A DNA stretch of 58,176 bases. Origin: UBA11164 sp034376725. GTDB lineage: Bacteria > Pseudomonadota > Gammaproteobacteria > Xanthomonadales > Xanthomonadaceae. The notes under the pieces are model-generated. The model had not been told where the DNA came from and searched no databases. It saw nothing but the letters and a program-made list of their open reading frames with translations. Shown here one piece after another: positions 25,705 through 34,662 of this stretch (its first letter is position 1; each line of letters begins with the position of its first letter). The stretch is taken from the NCBI GenBank assembly GCA_034376725.1, contig JAXMJH010000071.1, forward strand, positions 1 through 58,176. The letters run 5' to 3'. The translations under genes were made by a program, and so were the position numbers.

Positions 25705-27194
25705 GTCTGGCCTGGCAGGCGCTGCCGCTCTACGTCGTCGCCACGTCGCTGATCGCAGCGGTGCTGATCTTCGCGCTCGGCGAGTCCCGACAGCGCACGC
25801 GAGTGGCGGTGAACGTGATTGCGGCGGTGGTCAAGCTGACCTTGATCGCGGTCATGCTCGACGCGGTGAATGCGGGCGAACACTTCGAATGGCGATTGCC
25901 GCTGCTTCCCGGTATAGACCTGGTACTCAAGACCGACGCCTTGACCTTGCTGTTTTCCACGCTGTCGGCCGGACTGTGGTTGCTGACTACCATTTATGCC
26001 ATCGGCTATCTGGAGCGCAGCCCGCATCGAGCCCGGTTTTTCGGTTTTTTCAGTCTGTGCGTGGCCAGCACGATGGGCATCGCCGCAGCCGGTAATCTAT
26101 TTACCTTCTTCGTCTTCTACGAGCTGCTGACGCTGGCGACCTGGCCTCTGGTGGCGCACCGCGGCACGCGCGAATCCCTGGCCGGCGGCCGCAGTTATCT
26201 GCGCTACACGCTGTTTGGCAGCAGCCTGTTCCTGGCTGGACTGGTATGGCTGCATCTGCTGGTCGGCCCGCAGGATTTCATCGCCAAGGGGCAGGTCTCG
26301 GACCTGCTGGCCGCCGACGACGGCGCGCAGCGGGCGATCTTCTTGCTGATGCTGGCCGGTCTCGGGGTGAAGGCAGCGCTGCTGCCCTTGCACGGCTGGC
26401 TGCCGAAAGCGATGGTGGCGCCGGCGCCGGTCAGCGCCTTGCTGCACGCTGTGGCGGTGGTCAAGGCGGGCGCGTTCGGCATTGTGCGACTGGTCTACGA
26501 CGTGTTCGGCAGCGAGCGTGTGCAGGCCCTCGGGCTGGACCAGGTGCTGGCCGTGGTGGCCTCGGCGACGATCCTTTATGGCTCTCTGCTGGCATTGCGT
26601 CAGGACGACCTGAAGAAGCGGTTGGCCTACTCCACGGTCAGCCAGGTGTCCTACATCGCGCTCGGCACGGCGATCGCCGGACCCTTGGCGACCATGGGCG
26701 GATTGGTGCATCTGGTGCACCAGGGACTGATGAAAATTACGTTGTTTTTCTGCGCAGGCATTTATGCCGAGGCGCTGGGGGTGAAAAGCATCCGCCAGCT
26801 CGATGGCCTGGGCCGGCGCATGCCCCTGGTCAGCGCGGCCTTCACCGTCGGCGCACTGGGTATGATCGGCCTGCCGCCGCTGGCCGGGTTCGTCAGCAAG
26901 TGGTTGCTGGGCGTGGGCGCGGTGGCGGCCGGGCAACCCTGGGTGGTGGCCGTGCTGGTACTCAGCACGGTGCTCAATGCGGCCTATTTTCTGCCTCCGC
27001 TGGGGCGCATCTGGTTCGCCCAACCACCGGAGCACTGGCCCGACGAGCGCGACCTGGGTCGCGCGGCCTGGCTGGCGCTGCTGCTGCCGACCCTGATCAC
27101 GGCGGCGCTTTCAGTCGCGGTCGGACTGTTGGCCGGCCTGCCCTTCAGCCCGCTGGCGTGGGTGCGGCTGATTGTCGAGACCCATTACCGATGA
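25701..27194 (+). CDS. Antiporter-like (NuoL/M-type) subunit, second of three
   Basis: This 497-residue protein starts with GTG at 25701, overlapping the previous stop. It keeps the conserved glutamate in FFVFYELLTLATWPLV and the lysine in GVKAALLPLHGWLPKAMVAP, followed by the lysine in HAVAVVKAGAFGIVR and the histidine-rich HLVHQGLMKITLFFCAG. It looks catalytically intact as a proton-translocating subunit. It is closest in feel to MbhH or hydrogenase-associated MrpD-like proteins. The extra copy probably fills the place of the NuoL-like part of MrpA. Confidence 0.83.
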   Translation: MSLAWQALPLYVVATSLIAAVLIFALGESRQRTRVAVNVIAAVVKLTLIAVMLDAVNAGEHFEWRLPLLPGIDLVLKTDALTLLFSTLSAGLWLLTTIYAIGYLERSPHRARFFGFFSLCVASTMGIAAAGNLFTFFVFYELLTLATWPLVAHRGTRESLAGGRSYLRYTLFGSSLFLAGLVWLHLLVGPQDFIAKGQVSDLLAADDGAQRAIFLLMLAGLGVKAALLPLHGWLPKAMVAPAPVSALLHAVAVVKAGAFGIVRLVYDVFGSERVQALGLDQVLAVVASATILYGSLLALRQDDLKKRLAYSTVSQVSYIALGTAIAGPLATMGGLVHLVHQGLMKITLFFCAGIYAEALGVKSIRQLDGLGRRMPLVSAAFTVGALGMIGLPPLAGFVSKWLLGVGAVAAGQPWVVAVLVLSTVLNAAYFLPPLGRIWFAQPPEHWPDERDLGRAAWLALLLPTLITAALSVAVGLLAGLPFSPLAWVRLIVETHYR

Positions 27195-28792
27195 CCTCGC
27201 TCATCGCTCTGGCCCTGCTTCTGCCGCTGCTGGCCCTGGCTGTGCTCCGGCGTCCTCGCTTGCTGCGCCCGGCATTGGTGCTCGCGCCGTTGCCGCTGGC
27301 GGCGCTGGCCTGGGTGGGACAGGGCAGCCTGAGCTTGCCGGCGATGCTGTTCGGTACCGGCTACGCGGTCGATCCCGATACCCGCCCCTTTCTGCTTCTT
27401 GCCGGCGTGGGCTGGTCGCTGGCCGGAGCCTATGCTGGCCGTCGCCTCGGTCCCGGACTGCCGCGCTTCGCGGCGTTCTGGCTGCTGACCTTGGCCGGCC
27501 AGGCTGGTGCTTTGCTGGCGGCCGATATCGCCGCCTTCTATACCGGTTACGTGTTAATGACACTGGCCGCCTATGGCCTGGTGGTGCACAGCGGCGAGAG
27601 CCGGGCGCGACATGCCGGCCGGGTCTATCTGACCCTGGCCTTCATCGGTGAGGCCATGGTGCTCTCGGGTCTGTTGCTGCTCGGCGCGCGCCACGGCAAC
27701 GTCGAGTTCGTGCGGCTCGCCGAGTCGCTGTCCAGCGCCGACGGGCCGGCCTCGCTGCTGCTGGTGGCCGGTTTCGCGGTGAAGCTGGGCATCTTCCCGC
27801 TGCACGTCTGGTTGCCGCTGGCGCATCCAGTGGCGCCGGTGCCGGCCAGTGCCGTGCTCAGCGGCGTGATCGTCAAGACCGGCCTGCTCGGGATGATGCG
27901 CCTGGCGCCCGCAGGCGGCGCCGATTTCGATGTCGCGCTGGCCTGGCTGGGCTTGTTCACGGCCTTTTACGGAGCCCTGGCCGGTCTGGGTCAAGCGAGA
28001 CTCAAGACCGTACTGGCCTATTCGACAATCAGTCAGGCCGGCCTGCTGCTGATCGCTTTCGCGGTCTGGCGCCAGGCGCCGGGAACCGCTGCCGCGTCCG
28101 TGCTCGGTGTGTTCGTGCTGCATCACGGGCTGAACAAGATCGCCTTGTTTCTTGCTGCGGGTGGAACCGTCGGCGCCGGGTGGCTGCGCGGTATTCTGTT
28201 CGCTCTACCGGCGTTGGCGCTTGTCGGTGTGCCTTTCAGTTCCGGCGCGCTGGCCAAGTCGGAATTGAAACGGGCGTTGGCCGAGGTCGGCTGGGACGGC
28301 GTGACGGCCGGTCTCGGGCTGGCATCGGTGGCAACGTTTCTGCTGCTGGCGCATGCCTGGCGACTGGCCCGTCAGGATCGCGAACGCGTCTGTCCGATCC
28401 ACGTCGCCTGGCCGCTGGCGGTGCTGGCCGGCGCGCTGCTGCCGTGGCTGTGGGCAGTCGGCACCGGAGAGCCGATCGGTTTGCGTACTGTGGATGTCTG
28501 GCAGGGCGTCTGGCCGGTGCTGGTGGGAGCGGTCTTGCTCGCGCTGAAGTGGCGTGTGTCGCCCGGTCGCTGGCCGAACGTTCCCGAAGGCGATCTTTTG
28601 GTCTGGGCAGTATCGCTTTACGCCGTCGTGCTGCGGGCATGGCGATGCCTGCGCTGGCCAGCCCTGCACCCTCTTTCCGTTCGACCGTTGCGGCTCCCGG
28701 ACCCAGGTCCGGCTTTGGCCAGACTGCCGGTGATCGGCCTGGGACTGTTGCTGGTTGTGGCCGTTTTATTTTGGCGCCTGCACGGGCCCTGA
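27191..28792 (+). CDS. Antiporter-like subunit, third of three, lacking the conserved TM5 glutamate
   Basis: This 533-residue protein resembles hydrogenase-4 component B (HyfB/HycC) in motifs such as PLHVWLPLAHPVAPVPASA and IVKTGLLGMMR. The lysines in AVKLGIFPLH and IVKTGLLG are kept. Where the sister subunits have YELLTLA, this one reads YVLMTLAAYGLV: the essential glutamate is valine (codon GTG, one base from GAG). It may be a structural or modulatory subunit. The C-terminal part extends past the usual core with an extra helix (PVIGLGLLLVVAVLFWRLHG). It is the last gene of the operon; 307 bases without a gene follow. Confidence 0.82.
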   Translation: MTSLIALALLLPLLALAVLRRPRLLRPALVLAPLPLAALAWVGQGSLSLPAMLFGTGYAVDPDTRPFLLLAGVGWSLAGAYAGRRLGPGLPRFAAFWLLTLAGQAGALLAADIAAFYTGYVLMTLAAYGLVVHSGESRARHAGRVYLTLAFIGEAMVLSGLLLLGARHGNVEFVRLAESLSSADGPASLLLVAGFAVKLGIFPLHVWLPLAHPVAPVPASAVLSGVIVKTGLLGMMRLAPAGGADFDVALAWLGLFTAFYGALAGLGQARLKTVLAYSTISQAGLLLIAFAVWRQAPGTAAASVLGVFVLHHGLNKIALFLAAGGTVGAGWLRGILFALPALALVGVPFSSGALAKSELKRALAEVGWDGVTAGLGLASVATFLLLAHAWRLARQDRERVCPIHVAWPLAVLAGALLPWLWAVGTGEPIGLRTVDVWQGVWPVLVGAVLLALKWRVSPGRWPNVPEGDLLVWAVSLYAVVLRAWRCLRWPALHPLSVRPLRLPDPGPALARLPVIGLGLLLVVAVLFWRLHGP

Positions 28793-29099
28793 TCCCGTTC
28801 GGAAGCGTTGGCCGGTGGCGGTGGTCGGAGTCTGTGTTCGACGAGCGGAGCATGATCGCGAGCCAAAATCCTGCTGGCGGCCACATGTTGCGTCTGCTGG
28901 TGCCCAGCGCGCGGGGACCTGTTTCAACCGATGTCTGGTCGCTCCCGCGAAGTCGGGAGCCAAGTGCATTCGATCAAGTCTGATTTCTGCGGTCCCTGGA
29001 TTGGCAGGTTTCGAGTTGCCCCTCGTTTTATCCGACAGTCCCTCGCGTGTATCCCCAATACCGGTCGCGTTCGACTCACGCTCTTCCTTCGACTGTGGT
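28793..29099. other. Convergent intergenic region with a hairpin
   Basis: These 307 bases separate the plus-strand antiporter operon from the minus-strand NSS transporter gene. The only structure I see is a 7-bp stem, GCTCCCG (28941-28947) with CGGGAGC (28954-28960). No T-run follows on either strand, so it is at best a weak bidirectional terminator. No credible gene is present. Confidence 0.4.
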
Positions 29100-30398
29100 T
29101 CAGAAGAAATTGTCGGCGGCGTACAGCCCGAGAACCACCATCAGCAGCGCCGGCACCACCCAGCGCAGCCAGGCCAGCCAGAGCGTGGACAGGGTGCCCG
29201 ACAACGCCAGCTGGGACAGGGCGGCGGCCCGGCCCAGGCCCCAGACCAGCGCCAGAACCGCCACCAGGGCACCCAGAATCTGCATGCCCGAGCCGAAGAT
29301 CAGATCCAGTGTGCCGATCACGCTTGGGTTCCACGCGCTCGGCCAGATCAACAGCGCTTCAAGGATGGCGATCAGGACGATGGCCCGGGTCTGTCCGATG
29401 CGCGTACCCAACAGGTCGCGCACCCCGCTGACGCACACTGCCAGGCCTGCCAGCGCGGACAGAAAAGCCATCAGGGTCAGCGCCAGCAGAAACAGGCCAC
29501 CCAGCAGGTTGCCCATCGGCATGACCGCGAACAGTCGGGGCAGCGTGGCGAACAGAAGGCCGGGGCCACCCGCCATGTCCAGCCCGAAATGCAGCACAGT
29601 CGGCACGATGAACAACGCCGCCAGCAGCGCCGCGCCGGTATCGCCCAGCGCGGCGGCCAATGCGGTGCGCCGCAGTGGCGTGGCGTCGCTGAGGTAGCTG
29701 CCGTAGGCGATCATGATGGTGCCGCCGACACCAACCGAGAAAAACGCCTGGCCCAGCGCGGCAAACCCTTCGGCAGGGCCCAGCGCCGAAAAATCCGGGC
29801 GCAGAAAGGTCAGCAGGCGCGCGCCGGCGCCATCCAGGCTCAGGGCATAGCCGACCAGGCCCAGAATGATGATGCCGAATGCCGGCACCATCATCCGGCT
29901 GGCGGCCTCGATGCCGCGCCGGACCCCGCGCCACAGCACCCAGGTGGCCAGCAGCAGCAGGGCCAGGGCGATGCTGTACTGCAAGCCGCCGCGCGCCAGT
30001 CCGGCCTGATGATCGCCCAGATTCTCGATCAGGAAGCCGGGACCCAGCGCGAAGCCCGCGCTGTAGACGATCTGGGCAATGACCACGATGTAGTAGGAAT
30101 TGGCGACCAGCATCGCGACCACCAGCAGCGCGCCCAGCAGCGTGCCCAACCGCGAACCGAATGCAACCCGGTAGCTGCCGATCGGCCCGCTGCGAGTGGC
30201 CCGGCCCAGCGCCCACTCGGCGCTCAGCAAGGGTGCCGCCAGCGCCAGCGCGAAGGCCAGGTACAGCAGCAGGAACGCGCTGCCGCCGTAGCTGCCCATC
30301 ATGTACGGGAAGCGCCAAACGTTGCCCAGGCCGATGGCGACGCCGAGCATCGCCAGCAGCCCGCCGAGTGGCGAGGAAAAGCGCGCGGCGCCGGTCAT
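29100..30398 (-). CDS. Neurotransmitter:sodium symporter (NSS/SNF) family transporter
   Basis: This 432-residue membrane protein has about 11-12 helices and the NSS signature in TM1: GVAIGLGNVWRFPYMMGSYGG, read here as GLGNVWRFPYMMG. TM6 shows AFFSVGVGGTIMIAYGSY, which forms the sodium and substrate site in LeuT-like folds. Bacterial members import amino acids or related solutes with sodium. I start at ATG 30398; the frame upstream overlaps the yecA-like gene's end and reads as non-coding. The substrate cannot be predicted. Confidence 0.88.
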   Translation of the reverse strand: MTGAARFSSPLGGLLAMLGVAIGLGNVWRFPYMMGSYGGSAFLLLYLAFALALAAPLLSAEWALGRATRSGPIGSYRVAFGSRLGTLLGALLVVAMLVANSYYIVVIAQIVYSAGFALGPGFLIENLGDHQAGLARGGLQYSIALALLLLATWVLWRGVRRGIEAASRMMVPAFGIIILGLVGYALSLDGAGARLLTFLRPDFSALGPAEGFAALGQAFFSVGVGGTIMIAYGSYLSDATPLRRTALAAALGDTGAALLAALFIVPTVLHFGLDMAGGPGLLFATLPRLFAVMPMGNLLGGLFLLALTLMAFLSALAGLAVCVSGVRDLLGTRIGQTRAIVLIAILEALLIWPSAWNPSVIGTLDLIFGSGMQILGALVAVLALVWGLGRAAALSQLALSGTLSTLWLAWLRWVVPALLMVVLGLYAADNFF

Positions 30399-30441
30399 CC
30401 GAGGCCGGTTGGCCGGCGGCCAACCCGGCAAGGCTGCCGGC

Positions 30442-31290
30442 TCAATGCAGTGCGCCCGGCGCTCCGCAACACTTCTTGAACTTCTTGCCGCTGCCGCACG
30501 GGCAGGGCTCGTTCCGGCCGGGGGTGGCGGGCCGGACGACCGGCGTCTGCCGGGGCATGGGCTCGGGACTGAACTCGGCCATCCGCAGGTCATTGACGGT
30601 CTGAAGCAGGAACGGCAGCGCCTCGATCAGCGCAAGGCGCTCGCTGCGATCCAGCGGGTCGAACACCTCAGCGAAGGATGCCTGCGACTCATCGGACTCC
30701 ATCTGTCCCAGCGAGAGAATCTGCACGACGGCCTCGGCGACGGTTTCGTCCGATCCAACCCAGGCGTCCCACTGCGCTTCGCGCAGACTCATCCCTTCCA
30801 GGAAGCCGAGCGACCAGAGTGCTGCCAGCGGGAAACCTTCGGGTACACGGGCGAAGATATCGGCCACCGTGACATCGTCCTCCGACTCTTCGGTCCCGAA
30901 CGGCTGTTCATCCTCATCCGCATCGGCGTCTTCCAGATCGGGCCAGCCGAGAAAGGGCAGAGCGCTCAGCAGTCCCGGCACGCCGCCGCTCTCAGTGCGT
31001 TCAAGATCGAGATTCAGGCGCCAGACGATGTGGTTCCACAGCCTGATCAACAACGCGAGCGCCTCGCGCAGTTGGTCGTCTGAACTCCACACCGGATCGC
31101 CACCGAAGATATGCGGCAGATACTCGCCGAGCGGCACCCGCTCCGGTCCGAGTACCAGTGCGGTGAAGAAACCGTCCAGCATTTCGACATTCATGGCGGG
31201 TCGGTCGGCCGACTGGGACTCAAGAAGGTCTTCGAGGCGTTCGACCTCCGCCTCGGACATGGGTTGGTCGTCGATCAGGGGTGTACTCAT
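30442..31290 (-). CDS. YecA/UPF0149-family protein with C-terminal SEC-C zinc motif
   Basis: This 282-residue protein has an N-terminal UPF0149/YecA domain (MLDGFFTALVLGPERVPLGEYLPHIFG, in pieces MLDGFFTALVLGP and VPLGEYLPHIFG; about 36-62), an acidic middle loop (DLEDADADEDEQ) and a C-terminal SEC-C zinc motif (GRNEPCPCGSGKKFKKCCG) at about residues 258-276. SEC-C motifs bind zinc and, in SecA, SecB and ribosomes. YecA relatives are reported to touch ribosomes or SecA-like targets, but the job is not settled. It lies 43 bases ahead of the NSS gene on the same strand. Confidence 0.87.
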   Translation of the reverse strand: MSTPLIDDQPMSEAEVERLEDLLESQSADRPAMNVEMLDGFFTALVLGPERVPLGEYLPHIFGGDPVWSSDDQLREALALLIRLWNHIVWRLNLDLERTESGGVPGLLSALPFLGWPDLEDADADEDEQPFGTEESEDDVTVADIFARVPEGFPLAALWSLGFLEGMSLREAQWDAWVGSDETVAEAVVQILSLGQMESDESQASFAEVFDPLDRSERLALIEALPFLLQTVNDLRMAEFSPEPMPRQTPVVRPATPGRNEPCPCGSGKKFKKCCGAPGALH

Positions 31291-31368
31291 TTCGGTGTGC
31301 CTGTTGCTGATGGTTTGGCGGGCATTTGTATCGCGGTGGGTCGGGCTCTTTCAGGCCGGTGGTGTGCC

Positions 31369-32736
31369 TCAATACGCGAATTCGTGGAACACCGGGTCGA
31401 CCGATCCGTTCCAGCGGCCGTGAAACAACGCCAGCTTCTGCTCGGCCGGCGTCTGATTGGCCAGCGCCAGCTCGATGAGCGGGTTAAGAAAGCCCGACTC
31501 GTCGGCACCTTCGCCGTTGAGCCTGGCCCGCCGGCGCAGGCCGGCTTCGGCGATCTTCAGCGCCTCCAGCGCCAGCTCGCGTACCGTGGCGCCGCGAAAC
31601 GGCAGCTTGAGTCCGTGCCGGGGGACGCCGTCGCGCAGTGCGTGGCGTTCGGCCAGGGTGAAATCGCGGACCAGATCCCAGGCTGCATCCAGCGCGGCAT
31701 CGTCGTAGAGCAGGCCTACCCAGAGCGCCGGCAGCGCGCACAGCCGGTTCCAGGGGCCGCCATCGGCGCCGCGCATCTCCAGAAATTTCTTCATCCGAAC
31801 TTCCGGAAACGCGGTGGTGAGGTGGTCCGACCAGTCGCTGTACGTCGGCAGCTCACCCGGCAGCGGGCCGAGCCGGCCGGCCATGAAGTCGCGGAAGCTC
31901 AGCCCGGCGCAATCGATGTAGCGGCCGTCCCGATAGACGAAGTACATCGGCACATCGAGGATGTAATCGACGTAACGCTCGAATCCGAAGCCGTCATCGA
32001 ACACGAAATCCAGCATTCCGGTGCGGTCAGGATCGGTGTCGGTCCAGATATGCGAACGGTAGCTCAGGAAACCGTTGGGCTTGCCTTCGGTGAACGGCGA
32101 GTCGGCGAACAGGGCGGTGGCGATCGGCTGCAACGCCAGCGACACGCGGAATTTCTTGATCATGTCCGCTTCGCTGGAGAAATCCAGATTGACCTGCACC
32201 GTGCAGGTGCGGGTCATCATGTCCAGGCCGAGCTTGCCGACCTTGGGCATGTACTGGCGCATGATCTGGTAGCGTCCCTTGGGCATCCAGGGCATGTCTT
32301 CGCGGCGCCACTTCGGCTGGAAGCCCATGCCGAGAAAGCCCACGCCGATTTCGTCGGCCACCGTGCGCACCTCTTTCAGGTGTTGTCCCACCTCGGCGCA
32401 GGTCTGGTGGATGGTTTCCAGCATCGCGCCGGACAACTCCAGCTGCCCGGCCGGCTCCAGCGTCACCGAGGCGCCGTCCGGGCGTTTGAGGGCGATCAGC
32501 TTGCCATCCTCGGTCACCGGTTCCCAGGCAAACCGTGCCAGGCCGGTCAGCAAGGCCTCGATGCCCTGCTCGCCCTCGAAGGTCAGTGGCCGCAGGTCGT
32601 CGAGGCGGAAGCCGAATTTCTCGTGCTCGGTGCCGATGCGCCATGCCGAGGCCGGTTTGTTGCCCGATTCGATGTATTCGACCAGCTCGCGCCGATCAGA
32701 CAGCAGGGCAGGATTGGAGCTGCTTGGACCAGACAA
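31369..32736 (-). CDS. gshA: Glutamate-cysteine ligase, plant/proteobacterial (GCS2) type
   Basis: This 455-residue enzyme makes gamma-glutamylcysteine, the first step to glutathione. Family blocks include RIGTEHEKFGF, LEPAGQLELSGA, MGFQPKWRREDMPWMPKGRY (in pieces MGFQPKW and MPKGRYQIM), MTRTCTVQVNLDF, SYRSHIWTDTDPDRTG and LEMRGADGGPWNRL. The plant-like form is common in alpha-proteobacteria and in Xanthomonadales, which helps place the organism. Start: an in-frame TAA lies 12 bases upstream of TTG 32736, and the first internal ATG is far inside the conserved core, so TTG is nearly forced; AAGG sits about 7 bases before it. The 284 bases between this gene and engB hold nothing I can identify. 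Confidence 0.9.
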   Translation of the reverse strand: MSGPSSSNPALLSDRRELVEYIESGNKPASAWRIGTEHEKFGFRLDDLRPLTFEGEQGIEALLTGLARFAWEPVTEDGKLIALKRPDGASVTLEPAGQLELSGAMLETIHQTCAEVGQHLKEVRTVADEIGVGFLGMGFQPKWRREDMPWMPKGRYQIMRQYMPKVGKLGLDMMTRTCTVQVNLDFSSEADMIKKFRVSLALQPIATALFADSPFTEGKPNGFLSYRSHIWTDTDPDRTGMLDFVFDDGFGFERYVDYILDVPMYFVYRDGRYIDCAGLSFRDFMAGRLGPLPGELPTYSDWSDHLTTAFPEVRMKKFLEMRGADGGPWNRLCALPALWVGLLYDDAALDAAWDLVRDFTLAERHALRDGVPRHGLKLPFRGATVRELALEALKIAEAGLRRRARLNGEGADESGFLNPLIELALANQTPAEQKLALFHGRWNGSVDPVFHEFAY

Positions 32737-33020
32737 GGGTGGGCCTTATGAATGGGCGGAGACGGTGGTGTTTCCGGCGTTGCCCGATTATGCGCAACAA
32801 CCCGGGCCGATAGTGTAATGGCGCACGCCTGCCGACACAGGTGCGGACAGCAAAACGGCCGTGTCGATCGTCCGGCGCGCCTGGGAGCCGGTGGACATGG
32901 ACTGCACTGGCCGTCAGGCCGTCTTTGGGCGCCGGATCCGCCCGACGGCTGACCTCTGCGCTGCCTTGCGCCGGCCAGCCGACGAGAGTCCGCAGTAAAA
33001 CATCGGGCCGCCGACTGCTG

Positions 33021-33644
33021 CTACCGACCTTTCTCCTGGCGGCCACCCAGCTCAAGCCAGCCGGCGACAATCTGGCGGGCCTCGTCGACCCCGGTCTTTG
33101 CCGATGATGAAAACAGCTGCACCGTCACCAGTTGGCCATAGGCTTCGGCCAACTGGCGACGGACGCTGGCCAGCGTCTGCACCTGCTGGCCACGGCCCAG
33201 CTTGTCGGCCTTGGTGAGCAGACAGTGCACCGGCAGCATCCGGGTCGATGCGTAATTCAGCATCTGGATGTCGAACTCGCGCAGCGGGTGACGAATGTCC
33301 ATCACCACCACCAGGCCGACCAGCGCCTGACGATTGGCGAAATAGCCGTTGATGAAATCCAGCCAGTGCGCGCGCAGATCGGCCGGCACCTTGGCATAAC
33401 CATAGCCTGGCAGATCGACCAGATATCGCCCGGTGGCGACCTCGAAATACACCAACTGCTGCGTCCGGCCGGGTGTCTTGGAAGTTCGCGCAAGCGCATT
33501 CTGGCCACAAAGTGCATTGAGCGCGCTGGATTTTCCGGCGTTCGAGCGGCCTGCAAAGGCGACTTCGCGGCCGTCGTCCACGGGCAATTGGCGCGGCAGG
33601 TGCGCGGCAAGCAGATACTTTGCGGGCTGGAGAGGATTTGCCAT
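33021..33644 (-). CDS. engB: Ribosome biogenesis GTP-binding protein EngB/YihA
   Basis: This 207-residue GTPase has G1 GRSNAGKS (32-39), G3 DLPG (77-80) and G4 TKAD in LLTKADKLGRG, plus the late SSSAKTG (G5). EngB is needed for assembly of the large ribosomal subunit and for cell division. I start at ATG 33644, which gives the normal family N-terminus (NPLQPAKYLLAAHLPRQLP); the longer open frame upstream is not conserved-looking. It is divergent from the cytochrome c4 gene across about 180 bases, the arrangement often seen in gammaproteobacteria. Confidence 0.93.
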   Translation of the reverse strand: MANPLQPAKYLLAAHLPRQLPVDDGREVAFAGRSNAGKSSALNALCGQNALARTSKTPGRTQQLVYFEVATGRYLVDLPGYGYAKVPADLRAHWLDFINGYFANRQALVGLVVVMDIRHPLREFDIQMLNYASTRMLPVHCLLTKADKLGRGQQVQTLASVRRQLAEAYGQLVTVQLFSSSAKTGVDEARQIVAGWLELGGRQEKGR

Positions 33645-33823
33645 GAACGGTCGCCGAAAGGGACAACAGGATGCCGGTTCGCGGCGGCCTGGGCCAGTAT
33701 TGTCGCGCATTCGTTGACCCTGGCCATGCGCGGCTGGGATAATTCGCGTCTTGCGCCCGGCGTTCGGTCGGGCCCGGGGTCGTTCAGTCCTTCCCGCACC
33801 GTTTCGCGTTTCGGAGTCCACCC

Positions 33824-34597
33824 ATGAGTTTGTCCCGCCTGTTCGGTCCGGCCGTTTTCGCCACCGCTGCCCTCCTGGCCAGTACTGCGCTGTCGGCGCA
33901 GGACGGTGCGGCCACCGTCATTCCCACCGAAGAAATCGCGCCTGCCGAGGTGGTCGAACTCACCGACCCGCACGCCCAGGCTGCCGCAGGCGATCCGGCC
34001 GCAGGTCAGTCCAAGGCGGCGGTCTGCGCGGCCTGCCACGGCATGGACGGCAACGCCGCCGACCCGCAATACCCCAAGCTGGCCGGTCAGCACGAGCGCT
34101 ACACCGCCCGGCATCTGGCTCTGTTCAAGAGCGGTGAGCGCGAAAACGCCATCATGCTGGGCTTTGCGGCGATGCTTGAGCCGCAGGACATGCGCGACAT
34201 CGGCGCCTATTACGCCAGTCAGACGGTGCGGCCCGGTCTGGCCGACGAGAGCATTCTCGAATCCGGCCCTTACATCGGCCTGCGGTTTTACGAGATCGGC
34301 GAACGGATCTACCGGGGCGGCATCGCCGAGCGCGGCGTGCCGGCCTGTGCGGCCTGTCACGGCCCCACCGGCGCCGGCAATCCCGGCCCGGCCTACCCGG
34401 CGCTGGCCGGACAGCATGCCCGTTACACGGCCGACCTGTTGCGCCGCTACCGTGATGGCGCGGTCTACGGCAAGGGCGAGCGGGCCAACGCGGTGATGGC
34501 CGGCGTGGCGCAGTTGCTCAGCGACCAGGAAATCGATGCGCTGGCCAGCTATCTCGAAGGCCTGCACAGCTCCGACAGCGCTGCGCTGCCCCGTTGA
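33824..34597 (+). CDS. Di-heme cytochrome c4
   Basis: This 257-residue periplasmic protein has a signal peptide (about 1-26) and two cytochrome c domains. The heme sites are CAACH at 68-72 and CAACH at 175-179, and the methionine ligands are likely Met111 (NAIMLGFA) and the methionine in NAVMAGVA. The two halves show the internal repeat PKLAGQHERYTARHL and PALAGQHARYTADLL. Cytochrome c4 passes electrons to cbb3-type oxidases. GGAG lies 8 bases before the ATG, and dsbA follows after 65 bases on the same strand. Confidence 0.92.
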   Translation: MSLSRLFGPAVFATAALLASTALSAQDGAATVIPTEEIAPAEVVELTDPHAQAAAGDPAAGQSKAAVCAACHGMDGNAADPQYPKLAGQHERYTARHLALFKSGERENAIMLGFAAMLEPQDMRDIGAYYASQTVRPGLADESILESGPYIGLRFYEIGERIYRGGIAERGVPACAACHGPTGAGNPGPAYPALAGQHARYTADLLRRYRDGAVYGKGERANAVMAGVAQLLSDQEIDALASYLEGLHSSDSAALPR

Positions 34598-34662
34598 GGC
34601 GATGGCGTCGGTTCAGCCGGACCCGTTTAGCCTTGAAAAGTCTTGAACCCGTGGAGAGTCCG

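Noticed and set aside
28755..30479. 574-codon plus-strand open frame opposite the NSS transporter
   Set aside because: It is Gln/Arg/His-rich shadow sequence of hydrophobic codons; the minus strand has a complete NSS signature.
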